From the NCBI RefSeq assembly GCF_014647755.1, contig NZ_BMPU01000001.1, forward strand, positions 372,001 through 436,000: DNA of 64,000 nt, in the 5' to 3' direction. The notes below the pieces were generated by a model. It made no database searches, had not been told where the DNA came from, and was given only the letters and a program-made list of their open reading frames with translations. The translations under genes were made by a program, and so were the position numbers. Below, piece by piece: positions 53,683 through 62,845 of this stretch (within the stretch, counting starts at the first letter, position 1; each line of letters opens with the position of its first letter). The stretch is from Porphyromonas pasteri (lineage in GTDB: Bacteria; Bacteroidota; Bacteroidia; Bacteroidales; Porphyromonadaceae).

Positions 53683-54351
53683 CTACTTCTCTGTACGGGT
53701 GAGAACACGGTCGACCATCCCATAAGCCTGAGCTTCAGTGGCGGTCATCCAATAGTCGCGGTCGCTATCGCGCTGTATCGTTTCGAAGGGCTGTCCCGAG
53801 TGCTCGGAGAGGATGGTGTAGAGTTCCTCCTTGACCTTGAGGATCTCGCGAGCTGCGATCTCAAGGTCGCTGGCTTGCCCTTGCATGCCTCCGAGGGGCT
53901 GATGGATCATCACGCGAGAGTGGGGAAGGGCAAAGCGCTTCCCCTTGGTCCCTGCGACGAGTAGCACAGAGGCCATTGAGGCAGCCATACCTGTGCAAAT
54001 CGTAGAGACGTCGCAGCCGATGTACTGCATCGTGTCATATATCCCGTAGCCCGCATATACCGAGCCTCCGGGGGAGTTGATATAAATGGATATATCCTTG
54101 CCTGGCTCGCTGCTATCGAGGAAGAGAAGCTGGGCTTGTATGACATTAGCCGTATAGTCATTGATCTGTGTCCCGAGGAAGATGATACGGTCCATCATCA
54201 GTCGAGAGAAGACATCCATCTGTGCGACGTTCATAGGGCGTTCCTCAATGATCGTCGGAGAGATGTAGCTACTCTGCACTTGCATATAGCTATCAAGTGC
54301 AAGGGAATTCATCCCCAAGTGACCTACGGCAAACTTCTTGAATTCGTTCAT
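53683..54351 (-). CDS. clpP: ATP-dependent Clp protease proteolytic subunit
   Basis: 222 aa from the ATG at 54351 ([16 protein letters not shown]). A longer in-frame start at 54405 would include the -7 box at 54402 and is rejected. Catalytic triad: Ser in [11 protein letters not shown] near 123-133, His in [11 protein letters not shown] near 148, Asp in [11 protein letters not shown] near 199. Members normally run 195-225 aa. First gene of clpP-clpX-recQ; trigger factor (tig), often just upstream, is absent, and repeat sequences fill that gap. Confidence 0.96.
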   Translation of the reverse strand: MNEFKKFAVGHLGMNSLALDSYMQVQSSYISPTIIEERPMNVAQMDVFSRLMMDRIIFLGTQINDYTANVIQAQLLFLDSSEPGKDISIYINSPGGSVYAGYGIYDTMQYIGCDVSTICTGMAASMASVLLVAGTKGKRFALPHSRVMIHQPLGGMQGQASDLEIAAREILKVKEELYTILSEHSGQPFETIQRDSDRDYWMTATEAQAYGMVDRVLTRTEK

Positions 54352-54401
54352 TTCTATTCTAGTAGTAATAGGGCCTTCTATCCATATTACGGCTCTATAT
54401 A

Positions 54402-54410
54402 ACAAAGGTA
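54402..54410 (-). promoter_or_regulatory. -7 promoter box of clpP-clpX
   Basis: On the minus strand, TACCTTTGT, about 50 bp before the ATG at 54351; it decides the clpP start. Confidence 0.65.
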
Positions 54411-54605
54411 TAAATAATTCTGAAATAGCCTAAGGAAATATAAAGCTCTACTTGGCGGTAGAATATACCGATCTTGTAGCAGAAAGTGCACTCTGCTGGT
54501 AGCTCCAAGAAAGTCAATACCTAATAGGAGACTGCCATCGCTATATAGCGGATATCCTGATACGTGAGGGAGCGATGTGTAGACTCACCTCATCAGGGCT
54601 TGTTG

Positions 54606-55060
54606 CAATAGTGGTTGGTGCTATGAACCACTATTGTAGACTGTTGCGCAGAGCCCTTGCTCTCTATTTATTGTGCTAAGGCATCGCATGCCCAGCCCCC
54701 CGATATACCTCTTCGAAGTGATACACAAGCCCTTCGCCTTATCGCGAGTATTCCTCTTATCCAGCAGAGGAGAAAGTGTCATTCTTGTGAAGAAAAAAGC
54801 ACCTTCCCGTAGTGTTTTTTCCGCATCTATGCACGTAGTCTTAAAGACCAGGCACGTAAATCTTAATATCCACGTACGTAGATATTAGAGCCACATACGT
54901 AGCCCAAACTTATCTGCCACGCGTCCACAACTTTTATCCCTACGCGGAGCAACAACCTATATTGGTCGATGAGCAAACCAGTATTGGTTCATATACGAAC
55001 CACTATTGGTTGATACCCCTAACCTATATTGGTCAGCATGCTGACCAATATAGATTACTA
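54606..55060 (+). repeat. dispersed element, copy 3, with five-unit 22-bp array
   Basis: Same orientation as copy 1. Perfect 11-bp inverted repeat CAATAGTGGTT/AACCACTATTG (54606-54616/54626-54636) directly before AGACTGTTG; conserved core to about 54890 with the ACGTAG block; then GCGGAGCAACAAC and an array with ACC at 54955, 54977, 54999, 55022 and 55044 (steps 22, 22, 23, 22). Here the array motif is ACCTATATTGGT/ACCACTATTGGT instead of the CTATATAG of the other copies. Units 4-5 make a perfect 30-bp palindrome at 55024-55053. The hairpin arm AACCACTATTG recurs in array unit 3. From 54411 to 54605 nothing else is recognised. Confidence 0.88.
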
Positions 55061-55183
55061 CCCCTCTCCTCTATAAGTCCACTTGTGACTTGCTGTAAGC
55101 GCTCTTATTTCAGTGAATTATTGTATGGGGAGAACGAGTGCGTTTTGTTGTGACCTGTACACTCATAGTCCCTCTCAAAACGG

Positions 55184-55217
55184 CACAGTCCTGAGAGCAA
55201 AGACTCTCAGGACTGTG
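55184..55217 (-). terminator. terminator of the thyA-trkH operon
   Basis: A perfect 14-bp stem, CACAGTCCTGAGAG (55184-55197) with CTCTCAGGACTGTG (55204-55217), 36 bp after the trkH stop. On the minus strand it is followed by CCGTTTTGAG. Confidence 0.85.
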
Positions 55218-55252
55218 ATATAGGTAGCTGAAGAAGCGGGTTCTTCTAAGTG

Positions 55253-56704
55253 CTATCGCTTCCAGAAGTGTGGGGTAAGGATGCCTATCACGGTAAAGAC
55301 TTCGAGACGACCCGCCAGCATAAGGAAGCATAATAGTCCCTTAGAAAAAGCCCCTGCACCTGCGACGCTATTAGCATATTCACCAATCCCTGGACCAGAG
55401 TTACTCACAGCTGAGCAGGCAATACTGATGCTGGAGACGAAGCCATTATTATCAAGCATCAGAAGCATAGATCCCACAAAGATTAAGCTTACATAGAGGA
55501 CACAGAAGGCGAGAATCTGGTGTACCACACTCACACTGAGCTGACGGCCATTCATCAGTACGGGGGTGAGTAGATGAGGGTGTATTTGCTTCTTGAACTC
55601 ATTATAGAGGTTCTTGATCAATACCAAGAAGCGTGAGGCCTTCAGCCCACCCGAAGTAGATCCTGCACAGCCGTTGGCGAACATCAAGAGTAGGGCAATC
55701 ATCCAGAAGAACGGCCCCCACAGTGTGATCTCCGCTGTGGAATATCCTGTACTTGACCCCAGGGTAAGCACCTCAAAGAGCGCATGACGGATATTCCCCT
55801 CCATGGTAGGATACTCTCCTTGTAGACTAATCCAAATGGTGGTAATGACTGTAGCGCCAAGAATGAAGATCGTGAAGAAGCGCGTCTCTTCATCCTTGAA
55901 TAGGCGCATCGGCTTGCCGGTCACGGCGAAGTAGACCAGTGTGAGATTGAGGCTACCGATATACATGAAGAGTGCGAGGATATATTCCGTATAGATGGAG
56001 TCAAAGGCTGCTACACTCTCATCTCGGGTCGAATAGCCACCTGTCGAAATGCAAGTGAGCGCATGACAAACAGCATCAAAGAGATTCATCGGACCCACCC
56101 AAAGTAGGAGGATTAGCACAACGGTCTCTGCCAGATAGATAGCCCAAAGACGCTTAGCGACATCCGAGATACGTGGTAGGAAGCGGTCGTGTGTGATCCC
56201 TGTAGTCTCGGCATTGTAAATCTGACTTGCCCCACCGCCGAAGATGGGTAAGAGTGCTACTGTGAAGACCACAATACCGACACCTCCCTGCCACTGTGTG
56301 AGGCTACGCCAGAGGAGGACTGAGTGCGGTAATCCTTCCACCTTCGCAAAGATCGTGGCTCCCGTAGTTGTAAAGCCCGAGATCGTTTCAAAGAAGGCGT
56401 CCAAAGGAGAGGACAATGCTCCCGTCAGCAAGAAGGGAAGCATCCCAATAGCAGAGAGGAGAAGCCACACCGATGTCACGGCAAGCATACCTTCACGGCG
56501 TGAGGCGCGCTTCTTGTGTAGCTTATAGCCCTGGTGTAGGAGGAGTGCACCGACGAAGAAGAATACTCCGATAGTGATGATCCATGGGGTGGGAGACTCT
56601 TGATAGAGCAGTGCTACTATGAGGACAATGAGCATCATTGCCCCTTCGACGAAGCACATCATCCCGAGGATACGGCTAATGAATCGGAAGTTTATCGAGT
56701 GCAT
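55253..56704 (-). CDS. trkH: Trk-type potassium uptake membrane subunit
   Basis: 483 aa integral membrane protein of the Trk/Ktr/HKT superfamily, with the four M1-P-M2 repeats. Selectivity-filter glycine segments can be seen, such as ISGFTTTGATIF near 110-120, TCISTGGYSTRD near 215-226, GSSTGYSTAEI near 315-325 and SNSGPGIGEYAN near 432-443. Works with cytoplasmic TrkA, whose gene ends 21 bp upstream. Last gene of a six-gene run. Confidence 0.95.
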   Translation of the reverse strand: MHSINFRFISRILGMMCFVEGAMMLIVLIVALLYQESPTPWIITIGVFFFVGALLLHQGYKLHKKRASRREGMLAVTSVWLLLSAIGMLPFLLTGALSSPLDAFFETISGFTTTGATIFAKVEGLPHSVLLWRSLTQWQGGVGIVVFTVALLPIFGGGASQIYNAETTGITHDRFLPRISDVAKRLWAIYLAETVVLILLLWVGPMNLFDAVCHALTCISTGGYSTRDESVAAFDSIYTEYILALFMYIGSLNLTLVYFAVTGKPMRLFKDEETRFFTIFILGATVITTIWISLQGEYPTMEGNIRHALFEVLTLGSSTGYSTAEITLWGPFFWMIALLLMFANGCAGSTSGGLKASRFLVLIKNLYNEFKKQIHPHLLTPVLMNGRQLSVSVVHQILAFCVLYVSLIFVGSMLLMLDNNGFVSSISIACSAVSNSGPGIGEYANSVAGAGAFSKGLLCFLMLAGRLEVFTVIGILTPHFWKR

Positions 56705-56725
56705 GGGTTGGTCGGGTGGGGGCTA

Positions 56726-58078
56726 CTAAAAGAGCTCCTTGAGCGTATTGATCGTGAGGTCGTGATAGAAGATCACGACATGGTCATAGGGCTCGAAGAC
56801 GGTATTCCCATCGATCATACAGGGGCGGCCATTGCGCATCATCCCCCCGAAGGTCATATTTGCGGGGAGTTTCAGGTCGCTAATGCGGCGCCCCACGATA
56901 TGGGAGTCACGACGAGTGACGAGCTCAATAACTTCTGCATTATTGACCAATGAGAGACAGGTCACTTGTCCCGTATCCTGCCCAAGGAGTGTACGGTAGA
57001 TATAGCCTGCAGCAAGGAGCTTCTTGTTGATCAGTGTACCGACATCGAGACGATAGGCAAGCGGTATATAATCAATATTCTCCTCCTTAGCCACCGTCTT
57101 ATAGACGTTGTAGCGCTTCGCTGCGAGACAAGCTAAGACGTTCGTCTCGGAGTTCTCTGTCAGCGCAATGAAGACTTGGGATCCTTCCAGATTTACTTCA
57201 TCGACAATCTCTGGGTCGCGTCCATCGCCGTGATAGATCTCGACGTTGTGAGGAAGCTCCTGCGAGAGACGTAGGCACTTATCCTTATCAATATCGATGA
57301 GTGCCACCTGAATGTCTTCCGAAATTTTCGAGATGGTACGCAGTGCTACGGGGCTAGCTCCCATAATGACAACACGCTCGATCTTCGGCGCTTTCTTACC
57401 CGAGAGCTTGCGAACGAGATCAATATGATCTACGTCACAGGTGAAGAAGACGAGGTCATTGTGCTCAATGCGGGTATTCCCGCGTGGGATAAGCGTATCA
57501 AAATCACGCTTAATTGCTACGACGTGGAAGTACTTGCCATCGTCACCTGGCAGAAGCGTCTTTAAGTCTTTCAGATACTGTCCTACGATAGGGGCACCAT
57601 TGCGAACCTTCACACCGACGAGCGCCAGTGCACCATTGAAGAGCGTGACGTACTGACGTGCCCAGGGGTACTCGATGATCGAACCAATCTCGCGAGCAGC
57701 GAGCTCCTCGGGATAGATCATAGAGTCTACACCAAGCTCCTCCATGAGGATATTGTATTCACTCTCGAGGTACTCTGGGTTGTTGATGCGAGCAATGGTA
57801 TGACGAGCTCCTACTCGCTTAGCAAGCATACATGCCATGACATTGGTCGCTTCGTCGGGAGTAACCCCGACGAAGAGGTCTGCTCCAGCTACATGAGCAC
57901 GCTCGAGATCAGAGAGTAGGGTAGGACTCCCCTCGATAGGTAGGACCTCCAGATGGTGACTGGCTCGCTCAAGCTTCTTGCCATCTTGATCCATCAAGAC
58001 GATGTTCTGCTCCTCGTTGGAGAGCATCTTTGCCAAGTGCGTGCCGACTTCTCCGGCTCCTGCGATGACTATTCTCAT
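56726..58078 (-). CDS. trkA: Trk potassium uptake regulatory subunit
   Basis: 450 aa peripheral protein with two RCK halves: RIVIAGAGEVGTHLAKMLSNEEQNIVLMDQD at the N-terminus and VVIMGASPVALRTISKISEDIQVALIDID near 232, each followed by a TrkA-C domain (about 135-220 and 370-450). Binds nucleotides and gates TrkH. Only 7 bp after dxs and 21 bp before trkH. Confidence 0.96.
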   Translation of the reverse strand: MRIVIAGAGEVGTHLAKMLSNEEQNIVLMDQDGKKLERASHHLEVLPIEGSPTLLSDLERAHVAGADLFVGVTPDEATNVMACMLAKRVGARHTIARINNPEYLESEYNILMEELGVDSMIYPEELAAREIGSIIEYPWARQYVTLFNGALALVGVKVRNGAPIVGQYLKDLKTLLPGDDGKYFHVVAIKRDFDTLIPRGNTRIEHNDLVFFTCDVDHIDLVRKLSGKKAPKIERVVIMGASPVALRTISKISEDIQVALIDIDKDKCLRLSQELPHNVEIYHGDGRDPEIVDEVNLEGSQVFIALTENSETNVLACLAAKRYNVYKTVAKEENIDYIPLAYRLDVGTLINKKLLAAGYIYRTLLGQDTGQVTCLSLVNNAEVIELVTRRDSHIVGRRISDLKLPANMTFGGMMRNGRPCMIDGNTVFEPYDHVVIFYHDLTINTLKELF

Positions 58079-58085
58079 GGCGTCG

Positions 58086-60014
58086 TTATCCTTCTACCTT
58101 AGTGCCAAGAAGTGCCTTTGCGGCATCATAAATAGAGTCTTCATCTAAGCCACAGTAGCGCTTCTGCTCCGCCGGTGTACCATGAGAGATGAACTCATCG
58201 GGTAAACCAAGCGTCTTGATACGCCCCTTGTAGCCCGCTTCCATAGCCAGCTGTAGTATAGCTGAGCCGACGCCTCCACTAAGGCAACCTTCTTCTATGA
58301 CAAGGAGGTTAGGTACGGAAGCAAAGAGCTTACGCAGGCACTCTTCGTCGAGAGGCTTGGCAAAGACCAAGTCAATATGTGCTACACTGTGCCCCTCTGC
58401 TTGTAGGCGCTCTACAACTCTCGCTGCTGAGACGCCGATGGGTCCCAGTGATAGGACGGCCAATGATGAGCCTTCTCGTAGTACACGAGCCTTTGCAAAA
58501 GGATAGTGCTCCATAGGCTGCTTCCAGTCCACCACAGAGCCAGCACCACGAGGGTAGCGAATAGCAATAGGCCCCGACCAGTCGAAGCAAGCCGAGTACA
58601 TCAGGTGACGGAGCTGTATCTCATCATATGGGGAGCAGACAGCCATCCCTGGGATCGTACGTAGGTATGCTATGTCGAATGCCCCCTGATGCGTAGCACC
58701 ATCTTCTCCCACTAAGCCAGCACGGTCTAAGCAGAAGACTACATGGCTATCCGTCAAGGCAACGTCATGAATGAGCTGGTCATAAGCTCGCTGCATGAAG
58801 GTCGAGTAGATGTTACACACGGGGATGAAGCCCTCAGCAGCCATACCCGAGGAGAAGGTCACCGCGTGCTCCTCGGCAATCCCTACGTCAAAGGAGCGCT
58901 TGGGATACTTCTCCATCATGTAGGTCATAGAGCAGCCCGTAGGCATAGCAGGAGTTACCGAAACGATACGCTCATCCATATCCGCCAGCTCAACTAAGGT
59001 CTCTCCAAAGACATCTTGGAACTTTGGTGGCTGAGGCGTCGCTGAAGTCGAGCTGATGCGTTCGCCCGTCTTCGGGTCAAACTTCCCTGGAGCGTGCCAG
59101 ATCGTGGGTTCTTTCTCTGCTGGAGCATAGCCCTTACCCTTCATCGTGCTGATATGCAGTAGGCGAGGCCCCTTCATATCGCGGATATCCTGGAGGATCT
59201 GTACGAGATGGACAACATCGTGCCCATCCGTTGGCCCCAAATAGCGGATACTGAAGCTATCAAAGAAGTTCGTCTGCCCAGAGAGTAGCGCCTTGATACG
59301 GTTGTTGAAGCGCTGCAGATCCTTATGCTGATCCTCGTGGACAATATTGAGCTTGCGCAGCATGCGGTACATATCATAGCGCATGCTATTGTATGTGGGA
59401 TTGGTCAGCAAGTTGACCATATGACGATTGAGCCCACCGACATTCTTGTCGATAGACATATTGTTATCGTTCAGTATGATCAGCAGGTTGTTGGGGCAAG
59501 AAGAGGCATTGTTCAGCCCTTCGAATGCCATACCACCACTCATAGCGCCGTCTCCAATGAAGGCCACGACACGGCGACTCTCATCCTTGAGGGCTGTGGC
59601 TACGGCCATACCCAGCGCTGCAGATATGGAATTAGACGCATGTCCGGCAGCAAAGGTGTCGTACTCACTCTCCGAGGGAATAGGAAAGCCAGCCAGCCCT
59701 CCCCAAGTACGCAGCGTGTGGAAGTCACGACGACGCCCTGTGAGGATCTTGTGTACGTAGGCTTGGTGCCCGACGTCCCAGACGATACGGTCTTCAGGGG
59801 TATCAAAGACGTAATGCATCGCCACGGTGATCTCTACGGCACCGAGGTTGGCGCCGAGATGCCCTGGTATCACGGAGAGAGTAGAGAGCATGAAGCGACG
59901 GATCTCCTCACAGAGCTCTGGGAGCTGATCGGGTCGGAGCCGTCTTAGATCATGCGGAGTCTCTATCCCATCCAGAAGGGGGTAGATCTGCTCTTGAGTG
60001 GTGCTATCTGGCAT
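58086..60014 (-). CDS. dxs: 1-deoxy-D-xylulose-5-phosphate synthase
   Basis: First enzyme of the MEP pathway, using pyruvate and glyceraldehyde 3-phosphate with thiamine diphosphate. 642 aa, usual length. Signatures: [17 protein letters not shown] near 48-63, [16 protein letters not shown] near 120, the TPP motif [17 protein letters not shown] near 152-168, and [17 protein letters not shown] near 370. Shares its pathway with ispG at 5 kb. Within the thyA-trkH run (14-bp gap to hisS). Confidence 0.97.
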   Translation of the reverse strand: MPDSTTQEQIYPLLDGIETPHDLRRLRPDQLPELCEEIRRFMLSTLSVIPGHLGANLGAVEITVAMHYVFDTPEDRIVWDVGHQAYVHKILTGRRRDFHTLRTWGGLAGFPIPSESEYDTFAAGHASNSISAALGMAVATALKDESRRVVAFIGDGAMSGGMAFEGLNNASSCPNNLLIILNDNNMSIDKNVGGLNRHMVNLLTNPTYNSMRYDMYRMLRKLNIVHEDQHKDLQRFNNRIKALLSGQTNFFDSFSIRYLGPTDGHDVVHLVQILQDIRDMKGPRLLHISTMKGKGYAPAEKEPTIWHAPGKFDPKTGERISSTSATPQPPKFQDVFGETLVELADMDERIVSVTPAMPTGCSMTYMMEKYPKRSFDVGIAEEHAVTFSSGMAAEGFIPVCNIYSTFMQRAYDQLIHDVALTDSHVVFCLDRAGLVGEDGATHQGAFDIAYLRTIPGMAVCSPYDEIQLRHLMYSACFDWSGPIAIRYPRGAGSVVDWKQPMEHYPFAKARVLREGSSLAVLSLGPIGVSAARVVERLQAEGHSVAHIDLVFAKPLDEECLRKLFASVPNLLVIEEGCLSGGVGSAILQLAMEAGYKGRIKTLGLPDEFISHGTPAEQKRYCGLDEDSIYDAAKALLGTKVEG

Positions 60015-60027
60015 GATGATCGATGGA

Positions 60028-61395
60028 TTAGTGCTGAGCTGAGAGGTGGCTGATCAGCGCATCGAGCGTAAGCTTCTCTTGCTGTCCGCTCTGCATATCC
60101 TTGAGGGTAAAGGTACTCGTAGTACGTTCTTCCTCACCCACCAGTACGACGAAGGGGATCTTGAGGCTATCAGCATAGCTCATCTGCTTCTTCATCTTCA
60201 CGGGCTCTGGATAGATCTCAGAGCGGATCCCTTCTCGGCGTAGGCGTGCTACGATAGGCATCAGGTAGGCAGCATCCTCCTCGCTGAAGTTCGCAAAGAG
60301 GACTTGGGTACCGACCTCTGCTTCGCTTGGGAAGAGTCCCAGTTCCAAGAGGACATCATAGATACGGTCGGCGCCGAAGGAGATACCGACACCACTAAGG
60401 CCGTCAAGCCCGAAGATACCGGTAAGGTTGTCGTAGCGACCACCGCCCGAGATACTGCCCATGGCGGCATCGAGTGCCTTTACTTCAAGGATGGCTCCTG
60501 TATAGTAGGACAGGCCGCGGGCTAAGCTTAGATCCACCACAAGCTCAGCCTTGAGGTCAAGACGATCGATATGGTCGAGGATGTACTCCAGCTCTTCGAT
60601 ACCCTTCTGCCCCTCTTCGGAGGTGGCTAAGAGCTCCTTAAGCTGCGTAAGCTTCTCGCTATTGTTCCCAGAGAGAGCCAGGAAGGGGCGGAGCTTGGAT
60701 AACTCATCCTCCGTGAAGCCCTTACTACGCAGCTCATCAAAGACCTTTTCTTCGCCGATCTTCTCAAGCTTATCGATAGCCGTCGTGATGTCAATTAGGC
60801 GATCACCTCGGCCCGTAGCCTCTGCGATCCCCGCAAGGATCTTACGATTATTAAGTAGGATGCGTACACGCAAGCCAAAGCGACGGAAGACCTCGTCGAT
60901 GATCTCCAGGAGCTCGACTTCGTTAATCAGTGAGGTTGATCCGATGACGTCAGCATCACACTGATAGAACTCTCTATAGCGACCCTTCTGCGGGCGATCA
61001 GCACGCCATACCGGCTGTATCTGGTAGCGACGGAAGGGGAGTGTAAGCTCGGAGCGGTGCATGACGACATAGCGTGCGAAGGGTACGGTAAGATCATAGC
61101 GAAGGCCCTTCTCACAAGCCTTATTGGCAAAGTGAATAGCATTGCGCTCCAAGAGATCCTCATCAGAGAGATCACGGAGAGCATCACCCGAATTGAGCAC
61201 CTTGAAGAGGAGACGGTCACCCTCTTCTCCGTACTTACCGAGGAGGGTAGAGAGCTGCTCCATCGTAGGAGTCTCTATTTGGCGGTAGCCGTAGAGTGCA
61301 TACACTTGGCGGATGGTATCAAAGATATAATTGCGACGAGCCATCTCTACGGGGCCAAAGTCTCGCATGCCCTTCGGTATCGTTGGTTTCTGCAT
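60028..61395 (-). CDS. hisS: histidine-tRNA ligase
   Basis: 455 aa class II synthetase. [20 protein letters not shown] at the N-terminus; motif 2 [30 protein letters not shown] near 113-142; histidine signature [12 protein letters not shown] near 290; motif 3 region GGRYDNLTG...[11 protein letters not shown] near 315-345; a C-terminal anticodon-binding domain from about 360. Within the thyA-trkH run. Confidence 0.97.
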   Translation of the reverse strand: MQKPTIPKGMRDFGPVEMARRNYIFDTIRQVYALYGYRQIETPTMEQLSTLLGKYGEEGDRLLFKVLNSGDALRDLSDEDLLERNAIHFANKACEKGLRYDLTVPFARYVVMHRSELTLPFRRYQIQPVWRADRPQKGRYREFYQCDADVIGSTSLINEVELLEIIDEVFRRFGLRVRILLNNRKILAGIAEATGRGDRLIDITTAIDKLEKIGEEKVFDELRSKGFTEDELSKLRPFLALSGNNSEKLTQLKELLATSEEGQKGIEELEYILDHIDRLDLKAELVVDLSLARGLSYYTGAILEVKALDAAMGSISGGGRYDNLTGIFGLDGLSGVGISFGADRIYDVLLELGLFPSEAEVGTQVLFANFSEEDAAYLMPIVARLRREGIRSEIYPEPVKMKKQMSYADSLKIPFVVLVGEEERTTSTFTLKDMQSGQQEKLTLDALISHLSAQH

Positions 61396-61436
61396 CTTCT
61401 TATGTAGATAGTCTGTGATATTTCTTTACTGTGGCC

Positions 61437-61928
61437 TCACCCTATGCGCTGCAGGAGGTGAAGCGTTGTGTCATATTCATTTTTCTCATCCCGTGGGAAA
61501 GTCTCTCTTGCGGTCTCGCTCCATTCTGAAAGATCAAGCTCGGGGAAGAAGACCTCGGCATCAGGGAATGTAGCCTTGACTCGAGTCAGGTAGATCCGAT
61601 CGGCATGAGGTAGGAGCTGACGATAGATCTCACCGCCTCCGATGATGAAGACCTCGTCATCGGCTTCACACGCCTTCAAGGCCTCCTCTATCGTAGGATA
61701 AACCTCTACACCCTCACGAGCAGGAAGACTGCGACTCACGACGATGTTACGTCTATTGGGTAGCGGACCACGTGGCAGTGAGTCGAAGGTCTTACGCCCC
61801 ATGAGAATTGTATGCCCTGTCGTGAGCTCCTTGAAGCGCTTGAGGTCGGCAGGCAGATGCCAGAGAAGATCATTCCCACGGCCGATAGCTCCATCTAAGG
61901 CAATGGCGACGACGATAGAGAGTATCAT
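61437..61928 (-). CDS. folA: dihydrofolate reductase
   Basis: Regenerates tetrahydrofolate with NADPH, needed because ThyA oxidises the folate cofactor. 163 aa. Signatures: IVVAIALDGAIGRGNDLLWHLPADLKRFKELT at 5-36, GHTILMGRKTFDSLP near 38-52, and EVFIIGGGEIYRQLLPHADRIYLTRV near 92-117. Eleven bases after thyA; the thyA-folA pair is a classical coupling. Confidence 0.97.
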   Translation of the reverse strand: MILSIVVAIALDGAIGRGNDLLWHLPADLKRFKELTTGHTILMGRKTFDSLPRGPLPNRRNIVVSRSLPAREGVEVYPTIEEALKACEADDEVFIIGGGEIYRQLLPHADRIYLTRVKATFPDAEVFFPELDLSEWSETARETFPRDEKNEYDTTLHLLQRIG

Positions 61929-61939
61929 ACTACTGTGAA

Positions 61940-62734
61940 TTATACCGAGACCTTACCTGCGATGTGGGGATGAGGATCGTAATCAAAGAGTTCGAAGTCC
62001 TCGTAGCGGAAGTCCTCCAGTCGTGTGATCTCAGGATTGAGACGAAGTCGGGGGAGAGGGCGTGGCTCACGAGTGAGCTGAAGCTCCACCTGCTTCATGT
62101 GATCGCGGTAGATATGGACGTCACCAAAGCTATGGACGAAATCGCCCACCTCAAGCCCTGTGACCTGCGCGATCATGTGGAGGAGGAGAGCATACGAAGC
62201 AATGTTGAATGGGACCCCAAGGAAGACGTCAGCACTACGCTGATAGAGCTGGAGGCTCAGGCGGCCATCAGCCACATAGAACTGCATCAAGCAGTGGCAA
62301 GGCGCCAACGCCATATCATCAATCTGTGCCACATTCCACGCTGAGACGATCATCCGACGGCTTGTCGGATCACGACGTAGCTGGTCGACGACCTGCTGGA
62401 TCTGGTCAATATGCCCCCCCTGATAGTCGGGCCAGGAGCGCCACTGATAGCCATAGATCGGCCCAAGAGAACCATCTTCACGTGCCCACTCATTCCATAT
62501 ACGCACACCATGTTCCTGTAGATAGTGGACGTTCGTATCTCCACGTAGGAACCATAGAAGCTCATATATGATACTCTTCAGATGTAGCTTCTTCGTCGTC
62601 AAGAGCGGGAAGCCCTGACTTAGATCAAAGCGCATCTGATAGCCGAAGGTGCTGAGCGTCCCCGTACCTGTACGGTCGCCCTTGAGATGTCCCTCGGAGA
62701 GGATATGACGGAGCAGATCCTGATATTGCTTCAT
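61940..62734 (-). CDS. thyA: thymidylate synthase
   Basis: Methylates dUMP to dTMP with methylenetetrahydrofolate. 264 aa, the same length as the E. coli enzyme. Signatures: [20 protein letters not shown] near 19-38, [12 protein letters not shown] near 126, the catalytic Cys in [12 protein letters not shown] near 144-155, [21 protein letters not shown] near 163-185, and [15 protein letters not shown] at the C-terminus. First gene of the run, with a -7 box at 62756. Confidence 0.98.
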   Translation of the reverse strand: MKQYQDLLRHILSEGHLKGDRTGTGTLSTFGYQMRFDLSQGFPLLTTKKLHLKSIIYELLWFLRGDTNVHYLQEHGVRIWNEWAREDGSLGPIYGYQWRSWPDYQGGHIDQIQQVVDQLRRDPTSRRMIVSAWNVAQIDDMALAPCHCLMQFYVADGRLSLQLYQRSADVFLGVPFNIASYALLLHMIAQVTGLEVGDFVHSFGDVHIYRDHMKQVELQLTREPRPLPRLRLNPEITRLEDFRYEDFELFDYDPHPHIAGKVSV

Positions 62735-62755
62735 ATTCTATAATGATATAGGTGC

Positions 62756-62764
62756 ACAAAGATA
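62756..62764 (-). promoter_or_regulatory. -7 promoter box of thyA-folA-hisS-dxs-trkA-trkH
   Basis: On the minus strand, TATCTTTGT, 22 bp before the thyA ATG. Confidence 0.6.
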
Positions 62765-62845
62765 CACAATAGACCTCAGTTAGCCTGCTTTTGAGCTGAG
62801 AGTTACAGAGCCCCCACATCAAAATCTCCTCCTCATTTGAGACCA

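Noticed and set aside
54352-54405. Longer clpP start adding 18 residues
   Set aside because: The extension contains the TACCTTTGT promoter box and is not typical of ClpP.
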